Positions 15,874-24,669 of a stretch of DNA of 50,659 nt are shown here, piece after piece. The notes beneath the pieces are model-generated. The model searched no databases and had not been told where the DNA came from. It worked only from the letters and a program-made list of their open reading frames with translations. The DNA lies in contig JAUHWG010000047.1 of the NCBI GenBank assembly GCA_030424595.1, forward strand, positions 1-50,659, written 5' to 3'. Position 1 is the stretch's first letter, and every line of letters starts with the position of its first letter. Origin of the DNA: Polyangia bacterium. GTDB lineage: Bacteria > Myxococcota_A > Polyangia > Nannocystales > Nannocystaceae. Position numbers and translations under genes: made by a program.

Positions 15874-17091
15874 TCATATCCTGCCCATCCTCCGCGCGAC
15901 CTCGGCGACCGCCGCGGCGAGGCGCTCGACCTCAGCCTCGTCGTTGTAGAGGCCGAAGGAGGCCCGCACCGCAGCGCCGACGCCGAAGTGTCGGAGGAGG
16001 GGCTGGGCGCAGTGGTGTCCGGCGCGGACGGCCACACCGTGGCTGTCGAGCACGGTCCCGACGTCGTGGGCGTGGACGCCGTCGACGACGAAGGAGAGGG
16101 CGCCTCGGCGCCGCTGCGGGGCGCCGAGGATGCGGACGCCGGGGATCGCCGCCAACGCCTGCTCAGCGGCGCGCAGCAGCGCCTGCTCGCGCTCGGGATC
16201 CCGATGCTCGGCCAAGAAGCGGAGCCCCGCGGCCAAGCCGACCGCGCCGGCGACGTTGCGGGTGCCCGCCTCGAAGCGAGCCGGCCCCTCCGCGTAGTCG
16301 ACACGATCGGCGGAGACGAGGTCGACCATGCCCCCGCCGACGAGGAGCGGCTGGGTCTCGCGCCAGCGCGCGGGCTTCGCCCAGACCGCGCCGACCCCAG
16401 CGGGTCCGTAGGCCTTGTGACCGGAGAAGACGTAGAAGTCGCAGCCCAAGCCGCCGACGTCGACGCTGCGGTGAGGGATCGCCTGCGAGCCGTCGACGAC
16501 CAGCAAGGCGTCGACGGCGGGCGATGTCGCCAGGATCTGTGCTACTTCGGGGATCGACGTCTCCGCGCCGGTCACGTTGGAGACCTGGGTGATAGCGAGG
16601 AGGCGGGTGCGGTGACTGAGCCGCGAGCGCAGCGCCTGGAGGTCGAGCTCCCCGCGCTCGTCGCAGGGGAGGACGACCAGCCGCGCCCCCCGTCGTTCAC
16701 AGGCCCGTCGCCACGGCAGGAGGTTGCTGTGGTGTTCGGCGACCGAGACGCAGAGCTCGTCGCCTGGGCCGAGCCGCGGTCTCGCCCAGCCCTCGGCGAT
16801 CAGGTTGAGCCCCTCGGTCGCGGAGCTGACGAAGACCAGCTCCGAGGCCGCGCCGCCGATCTGATCGGCGATCACGGCGCGCGCCTGCTCGTAGCGCTCG
16901 GTCGCGCCGAGGCCGAGCCTGTGGACGCTGCGACCCGCGCTGCCGCCCCCGGCGAGGGTCTCGGCGATCGCGTCGATCACGACCGCGGGCGTCAGGGCTG
17001 TGGTCGCGGTGTCGAGATAGGCGAGGGGGGGGCGCCCTGACCCGTCGTGTTCGCCGCGCAGCGCGGGGAAGAGGTGGGCGAGGGGGGCCAA
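15874..17091 (-). CDS. Class V cysteine desulfurase (SufS/CsdA-like)
   Basis: This 405-residue protein has the hallmarks of group II PLP-dependent cysteine desulfurases: AYLDTATTALTP, SVHRLGLGATERYEQAR, a PLP contact region AEHHSNLLPW, VVDGSQAIPHRSVDV, the PLP lysine in FSGHKAYGPAGVG, and the sulfur-accepting cysteine in VRAGHHCAQPLL. SufS normally hands persulfide to SufU; here the only scaffold in view is the SufU-like domain of the next gene 18 bp downstream. The other neighbours are a molybdenum hydroxylase and its cytochrome, and there are no sufBCD genes. I therefore favour a role in sulfurating molybdenum cofactor, and possibly in supplying Fe-S clusters to IorA. It is transcribed with the operon. 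Confidence 0.9.
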   Translation of the reverse strand: MAPLAHLFPALRGEHDGSGRPPLAYLDTATTALTPAVVIDAIAETLAGGGSAGRSVHRLGLGATERYEQARAVIADQIGGAASELVFVSSATEGLNLIAEGWARPRLGPGDELCVSVAEHHSNLLPWRRACERRGARLVVLPCDERGELDLQALRSRLSHRTRLLAITQVSNVTGAETSIPEVAQILATSPAVDALLVVDGSQAIPHRSVDVGGLGCDFYVFSGHKAYGPAGVGAVWAKPARWRETQPLLVGGGMVDLVSADRVDYAEGPARFEAGTRNVAGAVGLAAGLRFLAEHRDPEREQALLRAAEQALAAIPGVRILGAPQRRRGALSFVVDGVHAHDVGTVLDSHGVAVRAGHHCAQPLLRHFGVGAAVRASFGLYNDEAEVERLAAAVAEVARRMGRI

Positions 17092-17125
17092 GGGCGTGGA
17101 CCTGGATCGAGGGAGCCCGCGAACG

Positions 17126-17911
17126 CTACTCGCTCGCGGGCGGCTCGGTCGGCTCGGCCGACTCCTCGGACTCTGGGTTCAGCTCTGGGTCCAGCTCTGG
17201 GTTCAGGTTTGGGGCGACCTGCTCTCCCGGACAGATCCCTCCAGCGTCGACCCAAGCGCGGAAGCTCTCGACGAATACAGCGTGGCTGACCTTCGGGGTC
17301 GCTCGATCACCGCCGGGGTTCCAGCCCCAGAGGACGAGCGGATCGCCGCTCACATGCTCGAGCAGATCCGCCAGGGAGCGCTCGCCGTTGTGGGCGGGAT
17401 CGCGGAGCTGGACGCAGAGCTCGGTGACCGTCCGATCCTGGAAGATCATCGGCGTCTCCGCGGGGGGGAGCTGCCAGTGCGGCGCCCCTGGAGGCCCGAG
17501 GGGGGCGCCGGGGAGCTCCGTGTTGTGCTCGCCGTGACAGGTGCTGCAGGCGAGGCCCGACTCGGCGCTTTGTCGGCTGATGTTCATCGGGTGCACGCCG
17601 TTGTGGTCCGAGAGCGGGCGATCCCCGTTGGGGTGACAGTTCATGCACCGCGGCGAGACCAGGACATCGTAGACCGGGGCGAAGAGGGCCGCGGACTCCT
17701 CTGCGGTGGGGGTCGGCGCCCTGTGCAGGGCGATCACCGGCGCCGCGGTCTTCGCCTCTTGACCGTGGCCCATCGCCGCCGGCGGATCGCCGACCCACGC
17801 GAGCATGATGCCGATGACGATGACCGCGATGATGATGATCGCGAAGAAGATGACCGCGATCCACTCCAGGATCGTCAGCGCGATGGTTCCAAGACGTCTC
17901 TTCTCAGCCAA
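17126..17911 (-). CDS. Membrane-anchored diheme c-type cytochrome, electron acceptor of the hydroxylase
   Basis: The N-terminus (MAEKRRLGTIALTILEW then IAVIFFAIIIIAVIVIGIML) is an uncleaved signal anchor, which leaves the rest periplasmic. Two heme motifs are visible, CMNCH and CSTCH, separated by about 33 residues, with nearby His/Met ligand candidates (HPMNISRQ). A later Cys (GGICPGEQ) ends the heme-domain region. The last ~35 residues are Pro/Glu-rich and include NPELDPELNPE repeats. Cytochromes of this kind accompany IorAB-type periplasmic aldehyde/isoquinoline dehydrogenases and take their electrons. The gene lies 40 bp after iorB and 34 bp before the desulfurase gene. Confidence 0.85.
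   Translation of the reverse strand: MAEKRRLGTIALTILEWIAVIFFAIIIIAVIVIGIMLAWVGDPPAAMGHGQEAKTAAPVIALHRAPTPTAEESAALFAPVYDVLVSPRCMNCHPNGDRPLSDHNGVHPMNISRQSAESGLACSTCHGEHNTELPGAPLGPPGAPHWQLPPAETPMIFQDRTVTELCVQLRDPAHNGERSLADLLEHVSGDPLVLWGWNPGGDRATPKVSHAVFVESFRAWVDAGGICPGEQVAPNLNPELDPELNPESEESAEPTEPPASE
17171..17206. repeat. 12-bp in-frame tandem repeat in cytochrome tail
   Basis: Three units of CTCTGGGT(T/C)CAG encode the alternating NPEL/DPEL units near the C-terminus of the cytochrome. Confidence 0.8.
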
Positions 17912-17951
17912 GCGGACCCAAACCTCTCGTGGCTATGCGCCGGCGCGCTCC

Positions 17952-20207
17952 TCAGGCGCCAGCGCGCTCCTCAGGCGGCAGCTCGTCCCATGCGGCCTGC
18001 AGCGGCATGCGTCGGAGTCGGACCCCGGTGACGTCGAAGATCGCGTTGGCGAGCGCCGCTGCGACCGGCGCGACCGCGGGCTCGCCGACGCCGCCCGGCT
18101 CCTGCGGGCCCTGGATGAGCTCGACCACGATCTCGGGGGTCTCGTGCATCCGCATCAGGCGGTAGGTGTCGTAGTTGCCCTGCTGGACGACGCCGCCCTC
18201 GGCCGTGATCTCGCCCCAGAGCGCCGCGGTGAGCCCGAAGATCACGCTGCCCTCGACCTGAGCGTTGACGAGGTCGGGGTTGACGGCGATGCCGCAGTCG
18301 AGCGCGCAGTAGACCTTGCTCACCTTGATCTGTCCGTCTTCGACGCGGGCCTCGACGACCTGGGCGGCGAAGCTGCCGAAGGCCTCGACGACGGCGATAC
18401 CTCGGCCGGTGCCGCTGGGGGGCGGCCCCTCGGACCAGCCGCTCATCGAGGCGACCTTGTCGAGCACGCCGAGCCAGCGCGGGCGGTCCGCGAGCATCGC
18501 CCGGCGGAAGGCGTAGGGGTCCTGCTCGGCGGCGCGGGCCATCTCGTCGATGAAGCCCTCGATGACGAAGCCGTTGAACGAGTGGCCGACCGAGCGCCAC
18601 CAGCTGGTGGTGAAGGGGGTCTCGAAGGGGGTGTAGGTGACGCGCTGGTTGGCGATCGCGTAGCCGTGGTTGGACGCCCCCTCGGTCGCGAGCACGTCGG
18701 CGAGGACCGCGTTGCTCTCGATGAGGCGCATGGTGTTGCCCATCACCCATCGCCGGATCCGCGGCGGGATCGCGAGCGGGAGAATGCCGGCCATCTCGAG
18801 ATCGCCGATGATCGACTGCGACTGCGAGTCATAGCTGAGCGCGGTCAGGGTCCCCTTGTCGTCGAGGGCGCCGCGCATCCGCGTATAGGACTGCGGGCGG
18901 AAGTAGCCGGCCGCGAGATCGCTCTCGCGGGACCAGATGACCTGCACCGGGCGTCCTACGGCCTTCGACAGCCACACCGCCTCGCGCACGGCGTCGGGGT
19001 GGGAGCGCCTGCCAAAGGAGCCGCCTAGGTAGGGCGTGTGTACGAGCACGCGGTTGCGCCCGATCCCGAGGATGGCGGCGGCGGCCTCTTGGAGGAGCCC
19101 TGGACCCTGGTTCCCGGTCCACAGCTCGCAGGCGTCGCCCGTGACGTGGGCGATCGCGTTCATCGGCTCCAGCGGCGCGTGGGCCAGCAGCGGGGCCTCG
19201 TAGACCGCCTCCAGGACCGTGCCCGTGAGGGCGGCCTCGACGTCGCCGTCGTCGCGGACGGTCCGGGCCAGCGAGGCGTCGCGGGCGGCCAGCTCATCGC
19301 GGAGGGTCTGGGTGCTGAAGTCTTTGCTCCCCTCCGACCATTCGACCTTCACGGTCGGCGCGGCGCGCTGGGCCTGCCAGTACTTCTCGGCGACCACGCC
19401 CACGCCGCGCTCGGTCTCGACGACGTCGATGATCCCCTGCATCCCCTTGGCCGCGGTCGCGTCGACCGAGACGATCTTCGCGCCCGCTCGCGGGGGGTGG
19501 ATCATCACCGCCTTGGCCATGTTCGGCACCTGGACGTCGATGCCGAACTCGGCCTCGCCCTTAACCTTGACCCGGGAGTCGATCCGAGGGACGGGCTTGC
19601 CGATCACCTGGAACTCGCCGCGCTCCTTGATCTTCGGCGCCTGCGGGACCTCCTGCGAGAGCGCGGCCTCGACCAGCTCGCCGTAGGACGCGGAGCGGGA
19701 GCCGGCCCCGTCGACGACGCGCCCGGCCTCGGCGCGGAGCGTGCTCGCGTCGACCCCCCAGGTCTCCGCGGCCGCCGACACCAGCATCATCCGCGTCGCC
19801 GCGGCGACCTCGCGCAGGGGGACAAAGCCGCCGACGATGCTCGCCGAGCCGCCCGTCATGTGGGGGCCAAGCTCCGCGTATTTGCCGACGCTGTCGGCGA
19901 AGTAGACCTCGATCTTCTCGACCGGGACCTCGAGCTCCTCGGCGACCAACATCGCGTAGCCGGTGCTGATCCCCTGGCCCATCTCCGCCCTGTTTAGGGC
20001 GAAGAGGATCCGGTCGTCCGGGGTGATCGTGATGAACGCGTTGGGCCTGAAGGCGCCGTCGACGTCGCCGAGCTCCTCGCGGGTCATCTGCTCCGCCGAC
20101 GCGCGGACCGCCCCGTAGACCACGAGGGTGCCGGTCCCTGCGACCATGCCGAGCAAGAAGCGGCGTCGACCGACGCCGCGGCGCTTTCTCTTCGCGGGCT
20201 CGCTCAT
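17952..20207 (-). CDS. Molybdenum hydroxylase large subunit, IorB-like, Tat-exported
   Basis: The 751-residue protein starts with a twin-arginine signal (GRRRFLLGMVAGTGTLVVYG), so it is folded with cofactor before export. It matches the monomeric molybdopterin subunit of isoquinoline 1-oxidoreductase / aldehyde dehydrogenases of the xanthine oxidase superfamily: EMGQGISTGYAMLVAEEL, MTGGSASIVGG, GGSFGRRSHPD, a WWRSVGHSFNGFVIEGF segment, DCGIAVNPDLVNAQVEGS and, near the end, EPGGVGEPAVAP, in which the Glu of GVGE is the catalytic base of the superfamily. It would hydroxylate an N-heterocycle or an aldehyde; the substrate cannot be told. Its ATG overlaps the iorA stop by 4 nt (ATGA). Confidence 0.9.
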   Translation of the reverse strand: MSEPAKRKRRGVGRRRFLLGMVAGTGTLVVYGAVRASAEQMTREELGDVDGAFRPNAFITITPDDRILFALNRAEMGQGISTGYAMLVAEELEVPVEKIEVYFADSVGKYAELGPHMTGGSASIVGGFVPLREVAAATRMMLVSAAAETWGVDASTLRAEAGRVVDGAGSRSASYGELVEAALSQEVPQAPKIKERGEFQVIGKPVPRIDSRVKVKGEAEFGIDVQVPNMAKAVMIHPPRAGAKIVSVDATAAKGMQGIIDVVETERGVGVVAEKYWQAQRAAPTVKVEWSEGSKDFSTQTLRDELAARDASLARTVRDDGDVEAALTGTVLEAVYEAPLLAHAPLEPMNAIAHVTGDACELWTGNQGPGLLQEAAAAILGIGRNRVLVHTPYLGGSFGRRSHPDAVREAVWLSKAVGRPVQVIWSRESDLAAGYFRPQSYTRMRGALDDKGTLTALSYDSQSQSIIGDLEMAGILPLAIPPRIRRWVMGNTMRLIESNAVLADVLATEGASNHGYAIANQRVTYTPFETPFTTSWWRSVGHSFNGFVIEGFIDEMARAAEQDPYAFRRAMLADRPRWLGVLDKVASMSGWSEGPPPSGTGRGIAVVEAFGSFAAQVVEARVEDGQIKVSKVYCALDCGIAVNPDLVNAQVEGSVIFGLTAALWGEITAEGGVVQQGNYDTYRLMRMHETPEIVVELIQGPQEPGGVGEPAVAPVAAALANAIFDVTGVRLRRMPLQAAWDELPPEERAGA

Positions 20208-20704
20208 GCTCCCTCACCTTCGGGGGCCTTGGCCTCCTCGGGGGCCCTCTTTGGGGTCTGTCCTGCGGCCGCGTGGATCGCCTTGCGGATCCGCGGATAG
20301 GTCCCGCAGCGGCACAGCGATCCGGACATGACCGCGTCGATCTGCGCGTCGCTCGGCCGCGGGTGCTCGCGCACCAGCGCCGCCGCCATCATCAGCTGGC
20401 CGGGCTGGCAGTATCCACACTGCGGCACGCTGTGCTCGATCCACGCCTCCTGGAGCGGATGGAGCGACTCGCTGTCGCCGAGGCCCTCGATCGTCGTGAT
20501 CGCGTGGCCGACGGCGTCACCGACCGCGAGGACACAGGATCGACGCGCCGCGCCGTCGACGTGGACCGTGCAGGCGCCGCAGAGCGCTCGGCCGCAGCCG
20601 AACTTCGTCCCCGTGAGCCCGAGCTCCTCGCGCAAGACCCACAGGAGCGGCACATCCTCGGGGACATCGACGTCTCGCTCTTCTCCGTTGACCTTCAGCT
20701 TCAT
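20204..20704 (-). CDS. Molybdenum hydroxylase small 2Fe-2S subunit, IorA-like
   Basis: From the ATG at 20704, preceded by a good GGAG, the product has 166 residues. Both 2Fe-2S clusters are coded: the plant-ferredoxin-type set in GCGRALCGACTVHVDG plus RRSCVL, and the second set in CGYCQPGQ plus CRCGTYPRIRKAI. This matches IorA / CoxS subunits, which pass electrons from the molybdenum site outwards. A Lys/Pro/Glu-rich tail of ~20 residues extends beyond the usual end. The protein has no signal and is probably exported with IorB by hitch-hiking, as known for this family. It is first in the operon iorA-iorB-cyt-desulfurase-fusion. Confidence 0.95.
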   Translation of the reverse strand: MKLKVNGEERDVDVPEDVPLLWVLREELGLTGTKFGCGRALCGACTVHVDGAARRSCVLAVGDAVGHAITTIEGLGDSESLHPLQEAWIEHSVPQCGYCQPGQLMMAAALVREHPRPSDAQIDAVMSGSLCRCGTYPRIRKAIHAAAGQTPKRAPEEAKAPEGEGA

Positions 20705-20995
20705 CGTCGCTCCTGCGGGCGCCTCGACGTCTCCGTCGATGGTTCTTCGATCGCAGGGCAGGATCGTACGGTTCGCAGGCCAGGGCAAGTCCGCGGGACC
20801 CCCCTGCACGCGAAGGCGAGACGATGAACGGCGCCTCGCCGTAGGACAGCGAGGCGCGGTCGGACGACGGTGGGACGGACGGCCGGGCTGTGCTCTCGCG
20901 GCCTCCAAGAGGGATCAGGAGGCGAATCTATCCGTTGTAGGCGGTAATTCGCGCGGTCGATCGGACATCAGCGCGAAGGTCGCACATCGCCGAGC
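20705..20995. other. Upstream region of the molybdenum hydroxylase operon
   Basis: This ~290-bp gap between the kinase gene stop (20996) and iorA holds no convincing gene. It must carry the operon promoter unless transcription continues from the kinase gene, which is on the same strand. I could not pick out a clear -35/-10 pair. Confidence 0.4.
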
Positions 20996-23722
20996 TCAGA
21001 AGATGTCATGGGGGGGGAAGCTCGCGAGCGTGTTTCCGTCGACCGAGCGGAGGCCCGAGAGGACGCTCGCGGCGACCGCAGCGGCCTCGTTGTCGCCCGC
21101 CTCATCCTCCCAACGCCGGAGGTGAGCGTAGAGGGTGATGAGCACACGGGGGGAGGGGTTCGCGTCGCGCAGCTCGACGTCGATCGCTCGGCGCAGCGTC
21201 GGGATCGCGGTCTCGAGCCCGGCTGTCTTCTCGGCGAGCGCGAGGCCGAAGAGGGCCTCTCGGAATGTCTCGCGGTGGTAGGTCCGCCGAGGGGCGGAGC
21301 GCATGACGTGCTCGGCCATGCCGACGCTGTGCTCGCAGACCGCGAGGGCGGTCGGCTCTCCGAGGAGGACCTCGGCTCGGCAACGACCGTTCTCGAGGGC
21401 GCTCCGGATCGCCGCCTCATCGGCGTCGGAGGTGCGGGCTAGCTCCGCCTCGGCGACGAGCGCGAGGCTGCGGTCAAGCTCGGGGAGGAGCCTCAGGGTC
21501 GAGTCAGGCGCCAGGAGAGAGTTCGGCTCGAAGAGCACCCGGACGATCCGCAGGGCGGTGCCCACCGCCTGGGCTTCGACGCTCGGACCTCGGCGGATGT
21601 GATCGAGCATCACCTGGGTGGCGTCAGCCCCATCGCCGCCGCGGGCGAGCGCGGTGGTCAGGTTCATGTAGATGTTCTGGGTCGACACGTGCTCGTGGCC
21701 AAACTCCCGGACCGCGTCGGCGTAGACCGAGCGGAGGACGGTGTTGGCCTCTTCGTAGCGGTGGACGCGGGAGAGGAGGGCGCCGAGGTTGGAGCGGGAG
21801 GCGGTCGAGGTGGGGCTGTAGGCTGCGCCCGCGCGGGCGAAGGCGGCGACGGCACGGCGCGTGTGCTCGATCGCCTCGTTATTGTTGTTGCCGTAGCCCG
21901 CGAAGACCCCCTTGGCCCGGGCGATCGAGGCGACCACCAGGGGCTCGGCGTCGAAGCTCGGGGAGAGCCCGTCGATGACCGCGTTCCAGGAGGCGGCGGC
22001 GTAGAAGCGGTGCAGCTTGCTGTTGTAGATGAGCAGCTCCAACGCGACGGCGAGGCGGAGCCGGCGATCCCCCGCCTGCTCCGCCTTGGTCATCGCCCGC
22101 TCGAGATCGGGGACTAGGAGCTTGGGCTCGACCGTCTGGATCTGCGACAGCTCGACCATCGCCTCGGCGTAGACCTGACCGTAGTCGACGGCGAGGGCCC
22201 GCTCGACCGCCTGCTCGATCAGCTCCTTGGCGACCGCACGGTTGCCGACCATCCTGTCGGCCTTGGCTTGGGCGATGGTGAGGCGGATGTCCTCGACCTC
22301 GGCGGCGATCGCTGGATCGTCCGGGAGCATGCTCACCTCCATCATCGACTCCGCGTCCGCGCAGCGATCGAGCGAGGGGATGTGGGTCATGACCTCGGCG
22401 GCGATCACCGGGGCGCCGTCGAGCTGGGTGAGCGTGTCGACCATCGGCCGGACCCGGGCGAGCCTGTCGTCCAGGTAGGCGATCCTCCGCTCGCTGAGCA
22501 CGTCCTCTCCGCGCTTGCTCAGGCTGAGCTCGCAGGCCTCGCGGCGCATCGCCAGCCACCGACGTGCGAAGCTGTCGAGGCCCCCCTCGATCTGGGCGTA
22601 AACCTCGGGGCCGAGCTGCGTGCTCGGCCCGACGGCGGCGCTGAGCGACCGCCTCCGGGCGTCGTCCCAGACGCCGAGGAGATAGGCCTCCATGTCATCG
22701 CAGGGGGAGTTCTTCGGCGCCAGGAGGGCGGTCGCGAGGAGGCCCGCGAGCGTCGCGACGAGCCCCGTCAGCAGGATCCTCCGTCGCCAGGTCTTCCCCG
22801 GATCGCGGTCGATCGCGGCGATGAAGTCTCTCAGCGAGGGGAAGCGTCGCTCGGGGTCGACCTCGAGGCCGCGGACGACCGCACGTCGGAGCCACGCCGG
22901 GATCGGCGGATCGACGGCCGGCGGCGGCGGCAGGACGCCGGCGATGACCGCCCGTCGCAGCTCCTCCGTGTCCCTGAGCGGGAAGGGGCGGGCGCCGTAG
23001 AGCGCCTCGTAGAGGGCGACCGCGAAGGCGTATTGATCGCTGCGGGTGTCGGCCGGGAGTCCGCTGAAGAGCTCCGGGGCCATGTAGGCCGGCGTGCCGA
23101 TGAGGCCGCCCGCCATCGTCACCTCGCTGTGCAGGCTAGAGCCGCGGGAGCGGCGAAGAGCCGGCTCCTCGACGGGATCGAGGCCGCCTCCGCCGCGGGC
23201 GAGGCCGAAGTCGGCGACGTGGACGTGACCGGCCCCGTCGAGGAGCACGTTGGCCGGCTTAAAGTCACGGTGGACCAGTCCCGCGTCGTGGGCGGCCTGG
23301 AGCCCACGGCCTGCCTGGGCGAAGACCTCGACCACCTCGCGCCAGCTGTGCCGGTCTTCGCTCCACACCCGCAGGGTCTGGCCCTCGATCAGCTCCATGG
23401 CGATGTACACCCCGGAGTCGTGCTCGCCGACGTCGTAGATCTGCAGGGTGTTCGGGTGGCGGACCCGGGCCATCGCCTGGACCTCGCGCTGGACCCGGGT
23501 GCTCGCGGTCGTCTCACCGCGGCGAAGGGTGATCAGCTTGAGCGCGATCTTGCGGTCGAGCTCGGGGTCGTAGGCGGAGTAGACCGCGCTTGTGGCCCCG
23601 CTCCCCAGGAGTCGTAGGGTCAGGAAGCGGCCGATCTTCGGCAGTGAGCCGTCGGCCGGAGTCTGCGCGACCGAGCCCCCTTCGTAGCTCGTCACCTCGT
23701 CACAGCTCAATCCTGTGCTCAT
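20996..23722 (-). CDS. Ser/Thr protein kinase with transmembrane segment and TPR-like C-terminus
   Basis: The 908-residue protein has a Hanks-type kinase at residues ~32-300: glycine loop LGSGATSAVYSAYD, lysine in KIALKL, catalytic loop VHRDFKPANVLL, DFGLARG, and MAPELFSG. Thr/Ser residues of the activation loop (SLHSEVTMAGG) are candidates for autophosphorylation. A single transmembrane helix (ILLTGLVATLAGLLATALLAP) at ~330 is followed by ~560 residues of helical TPR-like repeats (for example AVAKELIEQAVERALAVDYG and EEANTVLRSVYADAVREFG). This layout is common in myxobacteria, with the kinase in the cytoplasm and the helical part outside. It precedes the molybdenum hydroxylase operon on the same strand, but a functional link is not shown. 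Confidence 0.9.
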   Translation of the reverse strand: MSTGLSCDEVTSYEGGSVAQTPADGSLPKIGRFLTLRLLGSGATSAVYSAYDPELDRKIALKLITLRRGETTASTRVQREVQAMARVRHPNTLQIYDVGEHDSGVYIAMELIEGQTLRVWSEDRHSWREVVEVFAQAGRGLQAAHDAGLVHRDFKPANVLLDGAGHVHVADFGLARGGGGLDPVEEPALRRSRGSSLHSEVTMAGGLIGTPAYMAPELFSGLPADTRSDQYAFAVALYEALYGARPFPLRDTEELRRAVIAGVLPPPPAVDPPIPAWLRRAVVRGLEVDPERRFPSLRDFIAAIDRDPGKTWRRRILLTGLVATLAGLLATALLAPKNSPCDDMEAYLLGVWDDARRRSLSAAVGPSTQLGPEVYAQIEGGLDSFARRWLAMRREACELSLSKRGEDVLSERRIAYLDDRLARVRPMVDTLTQLDGAPVIAAEVMTHIPSLDRCADAESMMEVSMLPDDPAIAAEVEDIRLTIAQAKADRMVGNRAVAKELIEQAVERALAVDYGQVYAEAMVELSQIQTVEPKLLVPDLERAMTKAEQAGDRRLRLAVALELLIYNSKLHRFYAAASWNAVIDGLSPSFDAEPLVVASIARAKGVFAGYGNNNNEAIEHTRRAVAAFARAGAAYSPTSTASRSNLGALLSRVHRYEEANTVLRSVYADAVREFGHEHVSTQNIYMNLTTALARGGDGADATQVMLDHIRRGPSVEAQAVGTALRIVRVLFEPNSLLAPDSTLRLLPELDRSLALVAEAELARTSDADEAAIRSALENGRCRAEVLLGEPTALAVCEHSVGMAEHVMRSAPRRTYHRETFREALFGLALAEKTAGLETAIPTLRRAIDVELRDANPSPRVLITLYAHLRRWEDEAGDNEAAAVAASVLSGLRSVDGNTLASFPPHDIF

Positions 23723-24669
23723 CCAGGGTCGACTCTAGCAGCGCTCGCGTGCGAGGCGGCGGGCGTGGTTTCGGGCGTGGTTTCGGGCGTGGTTTCGGGC
23801 GTAGCCGCGCATGGTGCCGAGGACAGGCTCTGGCCTGCCGCCGGGCGCGCTTCGCCGGCTCACGCTCGCGAGTCGTCGGGCAGTCTCGCACGGGAGCGGA
23901 GATCGCACGTGGGGGCGCTGATTCATCAACCGCAGCGCGGACATCAGCCCCTCCTCGGTGGGGGCGAGAGCATCGCCGACGCAGCGTCTCGCTCAGACAG
24001 GAGGACCGACGACGAAGAGGCGAGCGGCTCGGCGTTGACCACAACTCCTCGGAGCGCGTGCGTCGCTCGAGCTCGACGATCGTCGAGTCCAGACTCTCGG
24101 TCGATTCGGTACTATGACGATAGTCACCATCGCTCTGCGTAGGGGGCTCGCGCCGGAGCGGCGTGAGGATCTTGGCCTCGCCCCGCCGCGACTCCCCCGC
24201 GAGCTCAGGATCTCCTCCCGGGCGGATTGTGCGGCCTCCCAGAGCGGAGATGGTCGCGCGCGTCCGTCGGCGCTCCGGAAGCCGTAGGGCCGGCCTACGC
24301 CGCGAGGCTCGTCGGGTGCATGGTCGCGACACAAGAGTCGTGTCGGGCCTGGGAGCCAAGCCGCCGGAGCACGGCGAGGGCCGGCGACGCAGGCCGGCGC
24401 AGGGCGACGAAGGGCGACGAAAGGCCAGAACGGCCAGAACCATAGACTCGTGGTGCGTCGGCGTGGACGGGTAGAGCGGCCTATGATCCGAATGTCGGTG
24501 GTTCTAGAGAGCCCTGACATACGTGACCGCGCAGGTGCTCCGGTGAGCGACTGCACTGCCGCCCTCGCGCGACTTTTGCGGGCGAAGTGAGGCTCCTGGG
24601 CCCCGACCCGCCGGGGAAATCTCTCCGCGACGGGTTTCGTCGGCGGCGTTTCTCCGGAATACTGGGGAC
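23723..24669. other. Long intergenic region with short repeats, no supported gene
   Basis: Nearly 950 bp without a frame that looks coding: the minus-strand frame 24443-23700 is Arg/Pro-rich and lacks a plausible start. It holds the 12-bp array at 23761, a fragment CGCCGGCTCACGCTCGCGAG (23850-23869) that resembles part of repeat A2, and small direct repeats near 24405 (AGGGCGACGA twice, then GGCCAGAAC twice). Confidence 0.5.
23761..23806. repeat. 12-bp tandem repeat
   Basis: GGGCGTGGTTTC occurs three times in a row, followed by a partial GGGCGTAGCC. It is intergenic, about 40 bp upstream of the kinase start. Confidence 0.85.

Noticed and set aside
15019..17040. Plus-strand open frame of 673 codons opposite the fusion and desulfurase genes
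   Set aside because: Shadow frame; the minus strand carries full sets of conserved motifs here.
22268..23617. Plus-strand frame of 449 codons opposite the kinase
   Set aside because: Shadow of the kinase gene; no start site and no family motif.
23700..24443. Minus-strand gene in the long intergenic region
   Set aside because: Arg/Pro-rich composition, no ribosome site, and it runs through the 12-bp tandem array.
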